A stretch of DNA of 64,000 nucleotides from UBA10649 sp965278965 (GTDB lineage Bacteria > Actinomycetota > Actinomycetes > S36-B12): assembly GCA_965278965.1 (NCBI GenBank), contig OZ257127.1, forward strand, positions 496,001 to 560,000, given 5' to 3'. Position numbers and translations under genes: made by a program. Positions 50,965-59,782 of the stretch are shown here, one piece after another. Every line of letters starts with the position of its first letter. Position 1 is the first letter of the stretch. A model generated the notes under the pieces. That model was given only the letters and a program-made list of their open reading frames with translations. It was not told where the DNA came from and made no database searches.

Positions 50965-53351
50965 TGGCCGATCCGGTCACCGGCGGCGACGACTGGCGTT
51001 CCCGGCTCTCCCCGCGAGTCCGGGCGCTGGTCGACGCGATGACCCTGGAGGAGAAGCAGGCGCAGCTCGTGGGGTTCTGGGTCGACCAGGGCGACGAGGT
51101 CGTCGCGCCGATGGCGGGCGAGATGCGCACGTCGACGCGCTACGAGGAGGCGACCCGTCACGGGCTGGGCCACCTGACCCGCGTCTACGGGACACGGCCG
51201 GTCGACCCCGTCGAACGCGCGGCGTGGCTGTGGGAGGAGCAGCGACGCCTGCAGCGCGAGACGCGCCTGGGAGTCCCGGCGCTCGTCCACGAGGAGTGCC
51301 TGACGGGACTGGCCGCGTGGAAGGCCGCGACGTACCCCACGCCCCTCGCGTGGGGTGCCTCGTTCGACCCGGCGCTCGTCGAGCAGATGGGCCGCCGCAT
51401 CGGCGCCTCGATGCGGTCGCTGGGCGTGCACCAAGGACTGGCGCCCGTGCTCGACGTCGTGCGGGATCCGCGGTGGGGCCGCGTAGACGAGTGCATCTCC
51501 GAGGACCCCTATGTCGTCGGGGTGCTGGGTTCCGCGTACGTCCGCGGCCTCCAGGCGGCCGGCGTCCACGCGACGCTCAAGCACTTCGTGGGCTACTCCG
51601 GCTCCGGGGCGGGGCGCAACCACGCGCCCGTGCACGCCGGACCCCGTGAGCTCGCGGATGTGTTCCTTCCCCCGTTCGAGATGGCCGTGCGCGAGGCGGG
51701 TGCGCGAAGCGTCATGAACTCGTACACCGACATCGACGGGGTTCCGGTCGCCGGGACCTCGACATTCCTCACCGACCTGCTGCGCGGCACCTGGGGATTC
51801 GACGGTGTCGTCGTCTCGGACTACTTCTCCGTCGCGTTCTTGCAGTCGATGCACCACGTCGTCGGGGACCGGGCGTCGGCGGCGTCGCTTGCGCTCCGCG
51901 CCGGTATCGACGTCGAGCTACCTTCTGCGGACGCCTACCCGCTGCTCGCCGACCTCGTCCGGCGCGGACTCCTCGCGCAGGACGTCCTCGACCGCGCCAC
52001 GGCGCGGGTGCTCGTGCAGAAGGAGGAGCTCGGCCTGCTCGACGAGACGTTCGACGCACCCCCTTCGGCCATCGACCTCGATGCGCCTGCGGACCGGGCG
52101 CTCGCCCGGACGCTCGCCGAGGAGTCCCTCGTGCTGCTGAGCAACGATGGGATCCTCCCCCTCCGTGCGCGCCGGATCGCCGTCATCGGCCCCAACGCCG
52201 ACAGCACCGAGGCGCTCATGGGGTGCTACTCGTTCGTCAACCATGTGCTCGCGCACTATCCGGGCACACCCGCCGGCATCGCGCTCCCAACCGTGCTGGA
52301 GGCCTTGCGCGCCGAGCTCCCGCAGGCCCAGGTAGCTCACGCGGCCGGCTGCGCCGTCGAGGGCGATGACCGGTCGGGGTTCGCCGAGGCGATCGAGGTG
52401 GCAGCCGCTGCCGACGTCGCGATCGTCGTGGTGGGCGACCGGGCCGGGCTGTTCGGCCGAGGAACGGTCGGCGAGGGAAACGATGTCGACTCGCTCGAGC
52501 TTCCCGGAGCACAGCGGGCGCTCGTCGAGGCGGTCGTGACGACCGGCACGCCGGTCGTCCTCGTCCTGCTGACCGGGCGTCCCTATGCGATCGGCTGGGC
52601 CCTCGCCCCACTCGACCTACGCTCGGGCGTCGTCGCCGGACTCGGTGCCGTGAACGGAGCGGCGAGCACCCCCACCGCGGCGACATCGTCGGCCGGCCAC
52701 CGGATGCCGGCCGCCGTGCTCCAGGCGTTCTTCCCGGGCGAGGAGGGCGGTCCGGCTATCGCGGCGGTGCTGAGCGGGGGCGTGGCGCCGTCCGGACGCC
52801 TGCCGGTGTCGCTCCCCCGTCCCGCCGGAGCTCAGCCGTACTCCTACCTGCACCCGACGTTGGGGGGCCGTACCGACATCACGAGCGCGGACCCGACGCC
52901 GGCCCGCCCGTTCGGCTTCGGCCTGACGTACACGACCTTCACCCATGAGGGCCTCCGGGCGGACGCCAGCGTCGATGCCGGCAGCAGCTTCTGCGCATCG
53001 GTGCGCGTCGCGAACACCGGCGACCGTGCCGCCGTGGACGTCGTCCAGCTGTACGCGCGCGACCTGCTCGCTTCTGTCACCCGACCGGTCGCGCAGCTGC
53101 TCGCATTCGAACGCGTGGCTCTCGAGCCCGGCGAGGAGGTTGTCGTCCGGTTCGCCGTCCCGACCCAGCGGCTGGCGTTCAGCGGCCTGGATGGACGACG
53201 GATCGTGGAGCCTGGCGAGCTGGACCTGTGGGTCGGCCCGTCCTGCGCGGACCGTGAGACCCAGACGACGATCGAGATCACCGGCGACGTGCATGCGGTG
53301 GCCCTCGACGACCCACGCCTCGCCGTCGCCACCGTCGAGCACAGCGCCTAG
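50964..53351 (+). CDS. glycoside hydrolase family 3, beta-xylosidase/glucosidase type
   Basis: A 795-residue GH3 enzyme without signal peptide. The TIM-barrel domain carries the substrate-binding KHF and R-H motifs (LKHFVGYSGSGAGRNHAPVHAG) and the nucleophile Asp286 in VVVSDYFSV. A second alpha/beta domain follows from about 400 (ESLVLLSNDGILPL), then a C-terminal fibronectin-like domain (VRVANTGDRAAVDVVQLYARD). The last position of the sugar import operon, translationally coupled to permease 2, implies that it cuts imported oligosaccharides. Xylosidase activity is inferred from xylA and GH43 nearby. Its stop codon overlaps that of the convergent sortase gene. Confidence 0.93.
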   Translation: MADPVTGGDDWRSRLSPRVRALVDAMTLEEKQAQLVGFWVDQGDEVVAPMAGEMRTSTRYEEATRHGLGHLTRVYGTRPVDPVERAAWLWEEQRRLQRETRLGVPALVHEECLTGLAAWKAATYPTPLAWGASFDPALVEQMGRRIGASMRSLGVHQGLAPVLDVVRDPRWGRVDECISEDPYVVGVLGSAYVRGLQAAGVHATLKHFVGYSGSGAGRNHAPVHAGPRELADVFLPPFEMAVREAGARSVMNSYTDIDGVPVAGTSTFLTDLLRGTWGFDGVVVSDYFSVAFLQSMHHVVGDRASAASLALRAGIDVELPSADAYPLLADLVRRGLLAQDVLDRATARVLVQKEELGLLDETFDAPPSAIDLDAPADRALARTLAEESLVLLSNDGILPLRARRIAVIGPNADSTEALMGCYSFVNHVLAHYPGTPAGIALPTVLEALRAELPQAQVAHAAGCAVEGDDRSGFAEAIEVAAAADVAIVVVGDRAGLFGRGTVGEGNDVDSLELPGAQRALVEAVVTTGTPVVLVLLTGRPYAIGWALAPLDLRSGVVAGLGAVNGAASTPTAATSSAGHRMPAAVLQAFFPGEEGGPAIAAVLSGGVAPSGRLPVSLPRPAGAQPYSYLHPTLGGRTDITSADPTPARPFGFGLTYTTFTHEGLRADASVDAGSSFCASVRVANTGDRAAVDVVQLYARDLLASVTRPVAQLLAFERVALEPGEEVVVRFAVPTQRLAFSGLDGRRIVEPGELDLWVGPSCADRETQTTIEITGDVHAVALDDPRLAVATVEHSA

Positions 53352-53935
53352 CTGCTCCCCCGTGCCGCAGGTGCCCGGAGCGCGACGAGGACTGCGAAGA
53401 CGACGACGTTGTCGCGATAGGTGTGGGTCGACGTGTTCAGGCCGGCGCACGTGATCAGTCTCAGGCCGGCTTCGCGCGCGTTCCCATAGACGAGCTCCGT
53501 GGGGAACGACGACTTGCGGAACTGCGACACCCGCGTCACCCGGAACACGGCAGCACTGCCGTCGCTGCGCGCGACCGTGATGCGGTCGTCGTACTTCAGT
53601 TTGCCCAGCCGGGCGAACACGCCCGGCAGCCCGTTCCAGTGCACGTGCCCCGCTATGACCGCCGGACCGATCTGACCGGCAGCCGGACCCCCGGTGAACC
53701 ACCCGGCGGTCCTTCGGTCCGGTGGCACCTCAAGCGATCCGTCACGCCGCAGCCCGAGGCGCATGACCTCGGTGTGGACCCCGATCGCCGGGATGGTCAG
53801 CTGCACCGGGGCCGGCGTGCTCCGGGCGAGCGCCGTGCCCGTGAGCATCCCGCTCGCCGCCAGCGACACAGCGACGAGCACTCCCACGCCGGTCCGCACG
53901 GCTGCTCGGCGCGCAACCGTCCGCATCGTCACCAT
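53348..53935 (-). CDS. class F sortase
   Basis: A 195-residue membrane-anchored transpeptidase. One N-terminal helix (about 14-36) precedes the sortase barrel; catalytic His97 is in IAGHVHWNG, Cys163 in RLITCAG and Arg174 in TYRDNVVVF, the class F layout. It attaches surface proteins to the wall or to one another. The start overlaps the stop of the upstream ice-binding-like gene by one base (TGATG), so that protein is the obvious substrate. The stop codon shares a CTAG with the GH3 stop on the other strand. Confidence 0.9.
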   Translation of the reverse strand: MVTMRTVARRAAVRTGVGVLVAVSLAASGMLTGTALARSTPAPVQLTIPAIGVHTEVMRLGLRRDGSLEVPPDRRTAGWFTGGPAAGQIGPAVIAGHVHWNGLPGVFARLGKLKYDDRITVARSDGSAAVFRVTRVSQFRKSSFPTELVYGNAREAGLRLITCAGLNTSTHTYRDNVVVFAVLVALRAPAARGSS

Positions 53936-55101
53936 CAGTGCTGGCGGTCGACGCCATCGTCACCGGTGTCGACACCGCCCTGCGGCTTCTTCGTGACCTG
54001 CGAGGTCGCTGTCGGCCGGGAGGCCGCAGGAGACACGACGGCCGGGGCCACGGGTGCGGTCGGCGCGGCCGTCGGGATCGCGGCGATATCCGCCGTCACC
54101 GTCGGGCTTGGCGTCGGGATGACGATCGTCGTGTCGGCGACCACCGTCCCCGAGGTTCCCGAGTCCGTGGACGTCGGTGCCGAGGTGGGTCCGAGGTTGA
54201 GCGTGAAGGTCGGCGTCGCGCTCGCACTCGAGGTGGACGTCGCGCTGGAGCTGGACGTCGCGCTGGAGCTGTCCGTCGGCGTCGCGCTGTCCGTCGGCGT
54301 CGCGCTGTCCGTCGGCGTCGCGCTGTCCGTCGGCGTCGCCGAGTCGGTCGGGGCCGCCGCCGTCAGGCACGGCGCCCGCGTGATCGTGTTCGTGTCCAAG
54401 GTGACGGCGCCATTGCGCGCGAGCAGCCGGCCATCGATCGTCGCGGTCGTGCCCGCCGAGATGTCCGTCAGTGCCAGGATCGTCCCGCGGAAAGCGGAGC
54501 CGGTGCCTAGCGTCGCTGAGCTGCCCACCTGCCAGTACACGTTGCAGGACTGGGCGCCGTTCACCAGCGCTACCTGGCTGCCGGAGGCCGTGATGAGCGT
54601 CGATCCCGCTTGGAACACGAAGACCGCGTCCGGATCACCTTGCGCATCAAGGGTCAAGGTCCCGGTGAGGGCGAGCGACGACCCGGAGCTGTAGACGCCC
54701 GAGACGAGGGTCATGCCGCCGAGGTTCGCTGAGATCGGCGAGGTCGGCCCCTGACCGGCCGTGACTCCGTAGGCGGTGACGAGGTCGTTCTTGGCGTTCT
54801 GCGTCACGGAGTTGCCGCCGTGGAAGGCCCCGATGATCGTGATCGCTCCCGAGCCCGTCACGCTGGTCGTCGGGAACGAGCCGAGGTCGCCGGTGATGGA
54901 CGTCGAGCCGGTGTTGGTCACCCCGGCGCCTGCGAGCACCCCGAAGCTCCCTGCGGTGCCAAGGCCGACCGACGTCGGGGCCGCGAAGGCTCCGCCGGCG
55001 GACGCCACGAGGAGCCCACCCGCCGCAAGCACCGTCAGGGCGACTCCGGCGCCGCCGGCGATGAACGCGGTTCGGGAGGATGAGGAACTGGTACGTGCCA
55101 T
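53935..55101 (-). CDS. ice-binding-like (DUF3494) surface protein, probable sortase F substrate
   Basis: A 388-residue exported protein. Signal peptide to about residue 40 (GVALTVLAAGGLLVASAGGAFA). Residues 43-240 are a DUF3494 beta-solenoid as in ice-binding proteins (LGTAGSFGVLAGAGVTNTGSTSITGDLGSFP; FQAGSTLITASGSQVALVNGAQSCNVYWQVGSSATLG). Next comes a Thr/Ser/Pro stalk with TDSATP repeats, and a C-terminus KKPQGGVDTGDDGVDRQH. That end resembles the PxGGVxTGxG-type element I associate with class F sortases but lacks the hydrophobic helix of LPxTG proteins. Many DUF3494 proteins do not bind ice, so adhesion is equally possible. Confidence 0.85.
   Translation of the reverse strand: MARTSSSSSRTAFIAGGAGVALTVLAAGGLLVASAGGAFAAPTSVGLGTAGSFGVLAGAGVTNTGSTSITGDLGSFPTTSVTGSGAITIIGAFHGGNSVTQNAKNDLVTAYGVTAGQGPTSPISANLGGMTLVSGVYSSGSSLALTGTLTLDAQGDPDAVFVFQAGSTLITASGSQVALVNGAQSCNVYWQVGSSATLGTGSAFRGTILALTDISAGTTATIDGRLLARNGAVTLDTNTITRAPCLTAAAPTDSATPTDSATPTDSATPTDSATPTDSSSATSSSSATSTSSASATPTFTLNLGPTSAPTSTDSGTSGTVVADTTIVIPTPSPTVTADIAAIPTAAPTAPVAPAVVSPAASRPTATSQVTKKPQGGVDTGDDGVDRQH
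54271..54342. repeat. four 18-bp tandem repeats coding the TDSATP stalk
   Basis: The 18-bp unit GTCCGTCGGCGTCGCGCT occurs three times exactly and once with two changes at the end. On the minus strand each unit codes six residues of the Thr-Asp-Ser-Ala-Thr-Pro stalk. Near-identity at DNA level suggests recent expansion by slippage; copy number may vary between strains. Confidence 0.9.
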
Positions 55102-55475
55102 GTCAACTGCTTTCTTCGACGCGGGCGGGAGATCGCTCCTGCGAGCCGTGCCGATTCCGGGCGGCGCGTCCGCCGAGTCGGTGGACGTCACCAGTGCAGA
55201 AGCAGCCGCGTTGACGAGCACAATGCTCAGACCTACATAGGGCGCTCCGCAGTGCCTTGAGGCACACGACCGGGGGCTGGGGCCGAATCCGCGCTAGCGC
55301 GGACTGCCTTTGCAGCAAGACGCACAGAAGCGCCTCCTGTCAACGCGAAACGGGCTTCGGCGGATTGTTGGGCCGGCTATATCCACCGGCCGCCCCTACC
55401 CGACGGCCCGGGGCCGGGCACCGACCGGCGCGTGTCCCCGCCGTACGCTGCCAGGTCCGGGGCGAAGGGGGAGCG
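55102..55475. other. 374-bp intergenic region between divergent genes
   Basis: No convincing coding frame. It should hold the promoters of the ice-binding-like gene (leftward) and the GAF-ANTAR gene (rightward). Seen in it: a 16-bp perfect palindrome, AT-richer bases near 55215-55245 (ACAATGCTCAGACCTACATAG) on the side of the ice-binding gene, and AAGGGGGAGCG as ribosome site at the right end. I cannot place -35/-10 elements reliably. Confidence 0.55.
55288..55303. promoter_or_regulatory. 16-bp perfect palindrome
   Basis: TCCGCGCTAGCGCGGA is fully self-complementary and sits near the middle of the divergent spacer. It could be a dimeric repressor site or a cruciform/hairpin; the owner is unknown. 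Confidence 0.4.
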
Positions 55476-56204
55476 ATGGGACACCTGCCGAGGGCACGGG
55501 TGGCGGAGGTGTTCGTCGACTTCGCCGACACGCTCGTCGTGGAGTTCGACGTCATCGAGTTCCTCCAGATGGTCGCGTCCCGGACCGCCGAACTGCTCGT
55601 CCCGGCCCAGGTCGGCCTCCTCGTGGCTGCGCCGGGCAGCGGCCTCGGATTCACGGCCGCGTCGGAGGAGCGCGCCCAGATGCTCGAGCTCTTCCAGGAG
55701 CAGGCGAGAACCGGGCCCTGCCTGGACTGCTTCACCTCGGGCCTCGCCGTGGTCAACGCCGACCTCGGCGACCCGGCGACGCCGTGGCCCGCGCTGGCTC
55801 GGCGGGCGATCCCCGCCGGCTTCCGGATGGTCCACGCGTTCCCGATGCGCCTTCGGGACGAAGTGATCGGCGTCCTCGCCGTGCTCGGGACGGATGCGAC
55901 GACCCTGGCGCCCGACGACGTCCGCACCGTCCAGGCGCTTGCCGATGTCGCGACGATCGGCCTCCTCCAGGAGCGGGCGATCCGCCTCGGTGGCCTCCTA
56001 ACCGAGCAGCTACAAGGCGCCTTGGACAGCCGCGTCATCATCGAACAGGCGAAAGGGGCCATCGCGCAGGCGCGCGGGTGCTCGGTCGACGACGCCTTCG
56101 CGCTCATGCGGACGTACTGCCGTGAGAACAGCCTCCGGCTCAGCGCCGTGGCGCAGGCCGTCGTCTCCGACGGCCACGAGGTCATCGGGCTCAGCACCGG
56201 CTGA
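55476..56204 (+). CDS. GAF-ANTAR antitermination regulator
   Basis: A 242-residue regulator. A GAF domain (about 15-165) senses a signal; Cys residues in TGPCLDCFTSG might bind a ligand or metal. The ANTAR RNA-binding domain (about 175-230: LQGALDSRVIIEQAKGAIAQARGCSVDDAFALMRTYCREN) would bind paired hairpins in target leaders and prevent termination. Targets cannot be named from this window. AAGGGGGAGCG precedes the ATG. The downstream neighbour is a c-di-GMP protein with a 184-bp gap. Confidence 0.9.
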   Translation: MGHLPRARVAEVFVDFADTLVVEFDVIEFLQMVASRTAELLVPAQVGLLVAAPGSGLGFTAASEERAQMLELFQEQARTGPCLDCFTSGLAVVNADLGDPATPWPALARRAIPAGFRMVHAFPMRLRDEVIGVLAVLGTDATTLAPDDVRTVQALADVATIGLLQERAIRLGGLLTEQLQGALDSRVIIEQAKGAIAQARGCSVDDAFALMRTYCRENSLRLSAVAQAVVSDGHEVIGLSTG

Positions 56205-56388
56205 CCTCGCCTGACGGTCGGCGCGCTAGTCCGCCGGCGATCGCCGGCGACTGCGTGATTCGAAAAGGCGACATCCGGGTACGTCGCGACCTGAAGAACC
56301 ATCCACGCGTCGACAACGGCCACCGCAGAGCGGTGCTCATGCGTGCGACCGCACGATCTCCGGCACGAACCCGACGAAGGTGACCGTG

Positions 56389-58743
56389 ATGCCGGACAGG
56401 AGAAGGGCCGATCACGCCGTCCGTCCACCGTCGGTGCCCGCGGCGCCCGTGACCAGGGAGTCGGCCGCCGAGCAGCTCGCCACGGCTGCTCGAACGGCCG
56501 CGGCGCGACTGACGGCATCTCAGCTCCAAGCTGCGCAGGAGGCACGGACCCGGCTGGAGTCGGCTCGCGGCACTGCCGCAGCGCGTATCGCCGCGGAGCA
56601 CATCGCGGCCGTCGAGGCCGGCGCCGCACGGCTCGTGATCGCCGAGCAGCAGGCCCACGACCGCCTCACGAGGGCAGAGCTGGCCTCGGCCACCCGGATC
56701 GCCGCTGCGACCATCCGTGCGGACGTCGACAGCCGGGCCGCGCCCGGCGACCCGGCGAGCACGACGACGGCCGCCGAGCGGCTGCAGACTGAGATGCGGG
56801 CCGCATCCGACGAGTTGGCGGTCGAGCAGATGGCGGCCGCGGAGGAGGTTGCCCAAGCACGCCTGGCGGCCGCGCTCAGCGCAGCCGAACAACTAGGCGC
56901 GAGCCGCCTCATCGCGGCGGAGCAGCTGGCCGCCGAACGCGTCGCGGCAGAGCAGCTGATCCACGAGCAGGAGGCCGCCGCCCAGCTCGCCGCTGCGGAA
57001 CAGGTCGCCGCGGAACAGCTCAGCGTCGCAGCTGCCCTCGCCGCGAGCCAGCTCGCCGAAGCGGAGGAGGTCTTCCGGCTCGCCATGGACCACAGCGCCG
57101 TCGGCACCTGCCTCGTGTCAGCGGACGGCCAGTTCACCCGGGTGAACCCCGCCTTCGGCGAGATGCTCGGCCGACAGCCCGAGGAGCTCATCGGGTCGAC
57201 CTGGGCCGGCATCACCCACCCCGACGACCTCCCGAAGATCCTCGGGCTCAACGCCGAGCTGCTTGCTGCCGAACGCTCGAGCTTCCGGACGCTGGATCGC
57301 TACCTGGCCGACGATGGCCGCGTCATCTGGGGTGACACGTCGGTGGCTGCCATCCGCAACGACGACGGAACGGTACGCCACGTCGTCGCGCAGGTGCTCG
57401 ACGTGACGGACCGCATCACGAGCGAGCGGGAGCTGGCCGCCCTGGTGACCCACGATCCGCTGACCGGCCTCGCCAACCGCGCCGCGATGCTCGACGAGAT
57501 CACGCGCGCCGTTGCGGCGGGCCGACGGTCCGGCACGCTCCCGGCGGTCCTGCTCATCGACCTCGACCACTTCAAGAACGTGAATGACTCACTCGGGCAC
57601 GCCGCAGGTGACGAGCTGCTCATCGCGGCCGCTCGACGAGTCGACGCGATGGTCCGCACCGGCGACCTCACGGCTCGGCTCGGTGGCGACGAGTTCGTCG
57701 TCGTGATGCGAGACGTCGACGGGGCGCCGGAGGCGCTGCGGACGGGATGGCGGCTCGTACGCGCGTTCCGCGATCCGTTCGCCACGAGCAGCGGCGAGCT
57801 CTTCGCGACGGCGAGCATCGGCGTGGCCCTGGCATCCGAGACCGGCTCGGACGGCGCCGACGACCTCCTGCGCGAGGCGGACACGGCGATGTACGTGGCC
57901 AAGAGCCAAGGACGAGACCGGCTCTACCTGTTCAACGAGGAGCTCCGAGCGGCCGTGACCAGTCGACTGCTCATCGAGGGCGACCTGCGGCACGCGCTCG
58001 ACCGCGGCGAGCTCGACGTGTGGTACCAACCCGAGATCGACCTGGCGACCGGTCGTGTCATCTCGGTCGAGGCGCTGCTGCGATGGCATCACCCCAGTGG
58101 CGAGCTCTACCCCGCAGGACGGTTCATCGAGGTCGCCGAGGAGTGCGGGCTGATCCTCGAGATCGGGGCGTGGGTCCTGAAGCAGGTGTGCGCTCAGGCC
58201 GCCGCATGGACGAGCGCAGGGGCGCACGCCGGCCTGGTCGTCAGCGTCAACGTGTCCACGCTGCAGCTCGCGGAGGACGGCCTTCTGGACGTCCTCGACG
58301 ATGCCCTCGTGAGCAGCGGCGTCGATCCGGCGCTGCTGTGCATCGAGATCACGGAGACCGCTCTCGTCCGCGAGACCGACGTGGTGCGACGCAACCTTCT
58401 CGGGATCCACGAGCGCGGGATGAAGATCGCCATCGACGACTTCGGTACGGGCTTCGCGTCGCTGACGTACCTGCACCGGTACCCCGTGGACGTGCTCAAG
58501 ATCGATCGCAGCTTCGTCACGAACATCGTGTCCAACGACTTCGATCGGCGCCTGGTCTCGGGCATCCTCGCGCTCGTGCACCACCTCGGGATCGCGGTGA
58601 CGGCCGAGGGCGTCGAGCAGCAGGACCAGGCCGACTGTCTGCTGGAGCTGGGGTGCCCGGGCGCACAGGGGTTCTTGTACTCCCAAGCCGTGCCGCCGGC
58701 CGAGATCGGCCCGCTGCTCGACATGACGTTCTCCCCGGTGTGA
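56389..58743 (+). CDS. PAS-GGDEF-EAL cyclic-di-GMP protein with long Ala-rich helical N-terminus
   Basis: A 784-residue cytosolic protein. Residues about 25-225 are extremely Ala-rich with recurring AAEQLAAE/AAERVAAEQL heptad-like units, predicted to be one long helix or coiled coil. Then a PAS domain (about 228-345: FRLAMDHSAVGTCLVSADGQF), a GGDEF domain with intact GGDEF at 432-436, and an EAL domain with intact E561-A-L and DDFGTGFASL. Both synthesis and breakdown of c-di-GMP are therefore possible. ATG 56389 follows GAAGGTGA; GTG 56380 is possible. No membrane helix is seen. The Ala-rich part may mediate multimerisation. Confidence 0.92.
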   Translation: MPDRRRADHAVRPPSVPAAPVTRESAAEQLATAARTAAARLTASQLQAAQEARTRLESARGTAAARIAAEHIAAVEAGAARLVIAEQQAHDRLTRAELASATRIAAATIRADVDSRAAPGDPASTTTAAERLQTEMRAASDELAVEQMAAAEEVAQARLAAALSAAEQLGASRLIAAEQLAAERVAAEQLIHEQEAAAQLAAAEQVAAEQLSVAAALAASQLAEAEEVFRLAMDHSAVGTCLVSADGQFTRVNPAFGEMLGRQPEELIGSTWAGITHPDDLPKILGLNAELLAAERSSFRTLDRYLADDGRVIWGDTSVAAIRNDDGTVRHVVAQVLDVTDRITSERELAALVTHDPLTGLANRAAMLDEITRAVAAGRRSGTLPAVLLIDLDHFKNVNDSLGHAAGDELLIAAARRVDAMVRTGDLTARLGGDEFVVVMRDVDGAPEALRTGWRLVRAFRDPFATSSGELFATASIGVALASETGSDGADDLLREADTAMYVAKSQGRDRLYLFNEELRAAVTSRLLIEGDLRHALDRGELDVWYQPEIDLATGRVISVEALLRWHHPSGELYPAGRFIEVAEECGLILEIGAWVLKQVCAQAAAWTSAGAHAGLVVSVNVSTLQLAEDGLLDVLDDALVSSGVDPALLCIEITETALVRETDVVRRNLLGIHERGMKIAIDDFGTGFASLTYLHRYPVDVLKIDRSFVTNIVSNDFDRRLVSGILALVHHLGIAVTAEGVEQQDQADCLLELGCPGAQGFLYSQAVPPAEIGPLLDMTFSPV

Positions 58744-58756
58744 GAAGCCTGTCGGA

Positions 58757-59782
58757 TCAGCCGAAGAAGCTCTTCGCCTCTTCGTAGCGCTCCATCGGGA
58801 CGGTCTTCAGCACGCCGGTCGCCTCCTGGAGCGGGATCCGGACGATGTCCGTGCCCTGCAGCGCGACCATCGTGCCCCAGGCCTCGTCCTTGACCGCGCT
58901 GATCGCGTTGAGTCCGAACCGGGTGGCGAGCACCCGGTCGAACGCCGTCGGCGACCCGCCGCGCTGGATGTGGCCGAGGACCGACGTCCGCGCCTCGTGA
59001 CCGGTGCGCGCCTCGACCTGCTGGGCCAGCCACTCGCCGATTCCGGACAGCTTGACGTGGCCGAACGAGTCCAGCGTGGTGTCCTTCGTGACGAGCGTCC
59101 CGCCCTTGGGCAACGCCCCCTCGGCGACGACGATGATCGGCGCGTACGAGGCCTCGAACCGGGACTGGACCCAGCCGACGACCTCGTCGAGGTCGAACTC
59201 GACCTCGGGGATGAGGATCGCGTTCGCTCCGCCCGCCATGCCGGAGTGCAGCGCGATCCAGCCGGCGTGACGGCCCATGACCTCGCAGATCAGGATGCGA
59301 TGGTGTGACTCGGCCGTCGTGTGCAGCCGGTCGATCGCCTCGGTCGCGATGCTGACGGCCGTGTCGAACCCGAAGGTGAAGTCGGTCCCGGACAGGTCGT
59401 TGTCGATCGTCTTCGGCACGCCGACGACGTGGAACCCGTGCTCGGTGAGCGTCGTCGCGACGCCGAGCGTGTCCTCGCCGCCGATCGCTATCAACGCGTC
59501 GATGCCCAGCGCCCGCAGGTTCTCCTCGGTGCGCTCGATCCCGCCCTCGATCTTGACGAGGTTCGTGCGCGAGGAGCCGAGGATGGTCCCGCCGCGCGGC
59601 AGGATGCCGCGGACCTGCGGGATGCCGAGCTCCATCGTCAGGCCCTCGAGGGGACCTCGCCAGCCGTCGCGGAAGCCGACGAACTCGTACCCGTACTCGG
59701 CGACGCCGCGGCGGACGACACCGCGGATGACCGCGTTCAGGCCTGGGCAGTCGCCTCCACCAGTAAGAACCCCGACGCGCAT
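58757..59782 (-). CDS. pfp: 6-phosphofructokinase, probably pyrophosphate-dependent
   Basis: A 341-residue phosphofructokinase of actinobacterial group III. N-terminal VGVLTGGGDCPGLNA, PKTIDNDLSGTDFTFGFDTA with catalytic Asp, and GRHAGWIALHSG are complete. In the phosphoryl-donor site Asp104 (GGEDTLGVA) and Lys124 (VPKTIDND) are the pair found in PPi-dependent enzymes; ATP enzymes have Gly at 104. So PPi use is predicted, and the reaction would be reversible. ATG 59782 begins the domain; upstream codons in frame are not conserved. GGGAAGGTG is the ribosome site. Convergent with the c-di-GMP gene. Confidence 0.9.
   Translation of the reverse strand: MRVGVLTGGGDCPGLNAVIRGVVRRGVAEYGYEFVGFRDGWRGPLEGLTMELGIPQVRGILPRGGTILGSSRTNLVKIEGGIERTEENLRALGIDALIAIGGEDTLGVATTLTEHGFHVVGVPKTIDNDLSGTDFTFGFDTAVSIATEAIDRLHTTAESHHRILICEVMGRHAGWIALHSGMAGGANAILIPEVEFDLDEVVGWVQSRFEASYAPIIVVAEGALPKGGTLVTKDTTLDSFGHVKLSGIGEWLAQQVEARTGHEARTSVLGHIQRGGSPTAFDRVLATRFGLNAISAVKDEAWGTMVALQGTDIVRIPLQEATGVLKTVPMERYEEAKSFFG

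Noticed and set aside
54241..54342. Tandem repeats considered as a CRISPR array
   Set aside because: Units are contiguous 18-bp repeats without spacers, in frame within a surface-protein stalk; no cas genes are present.
53935..55101. Calling the DUF3494 protein a true antifreeze
   Set aside because: Many DUF3494 proteins have no proven ice activity and the sequence alone does not show the flat ice-binding face; only the family is claimed.
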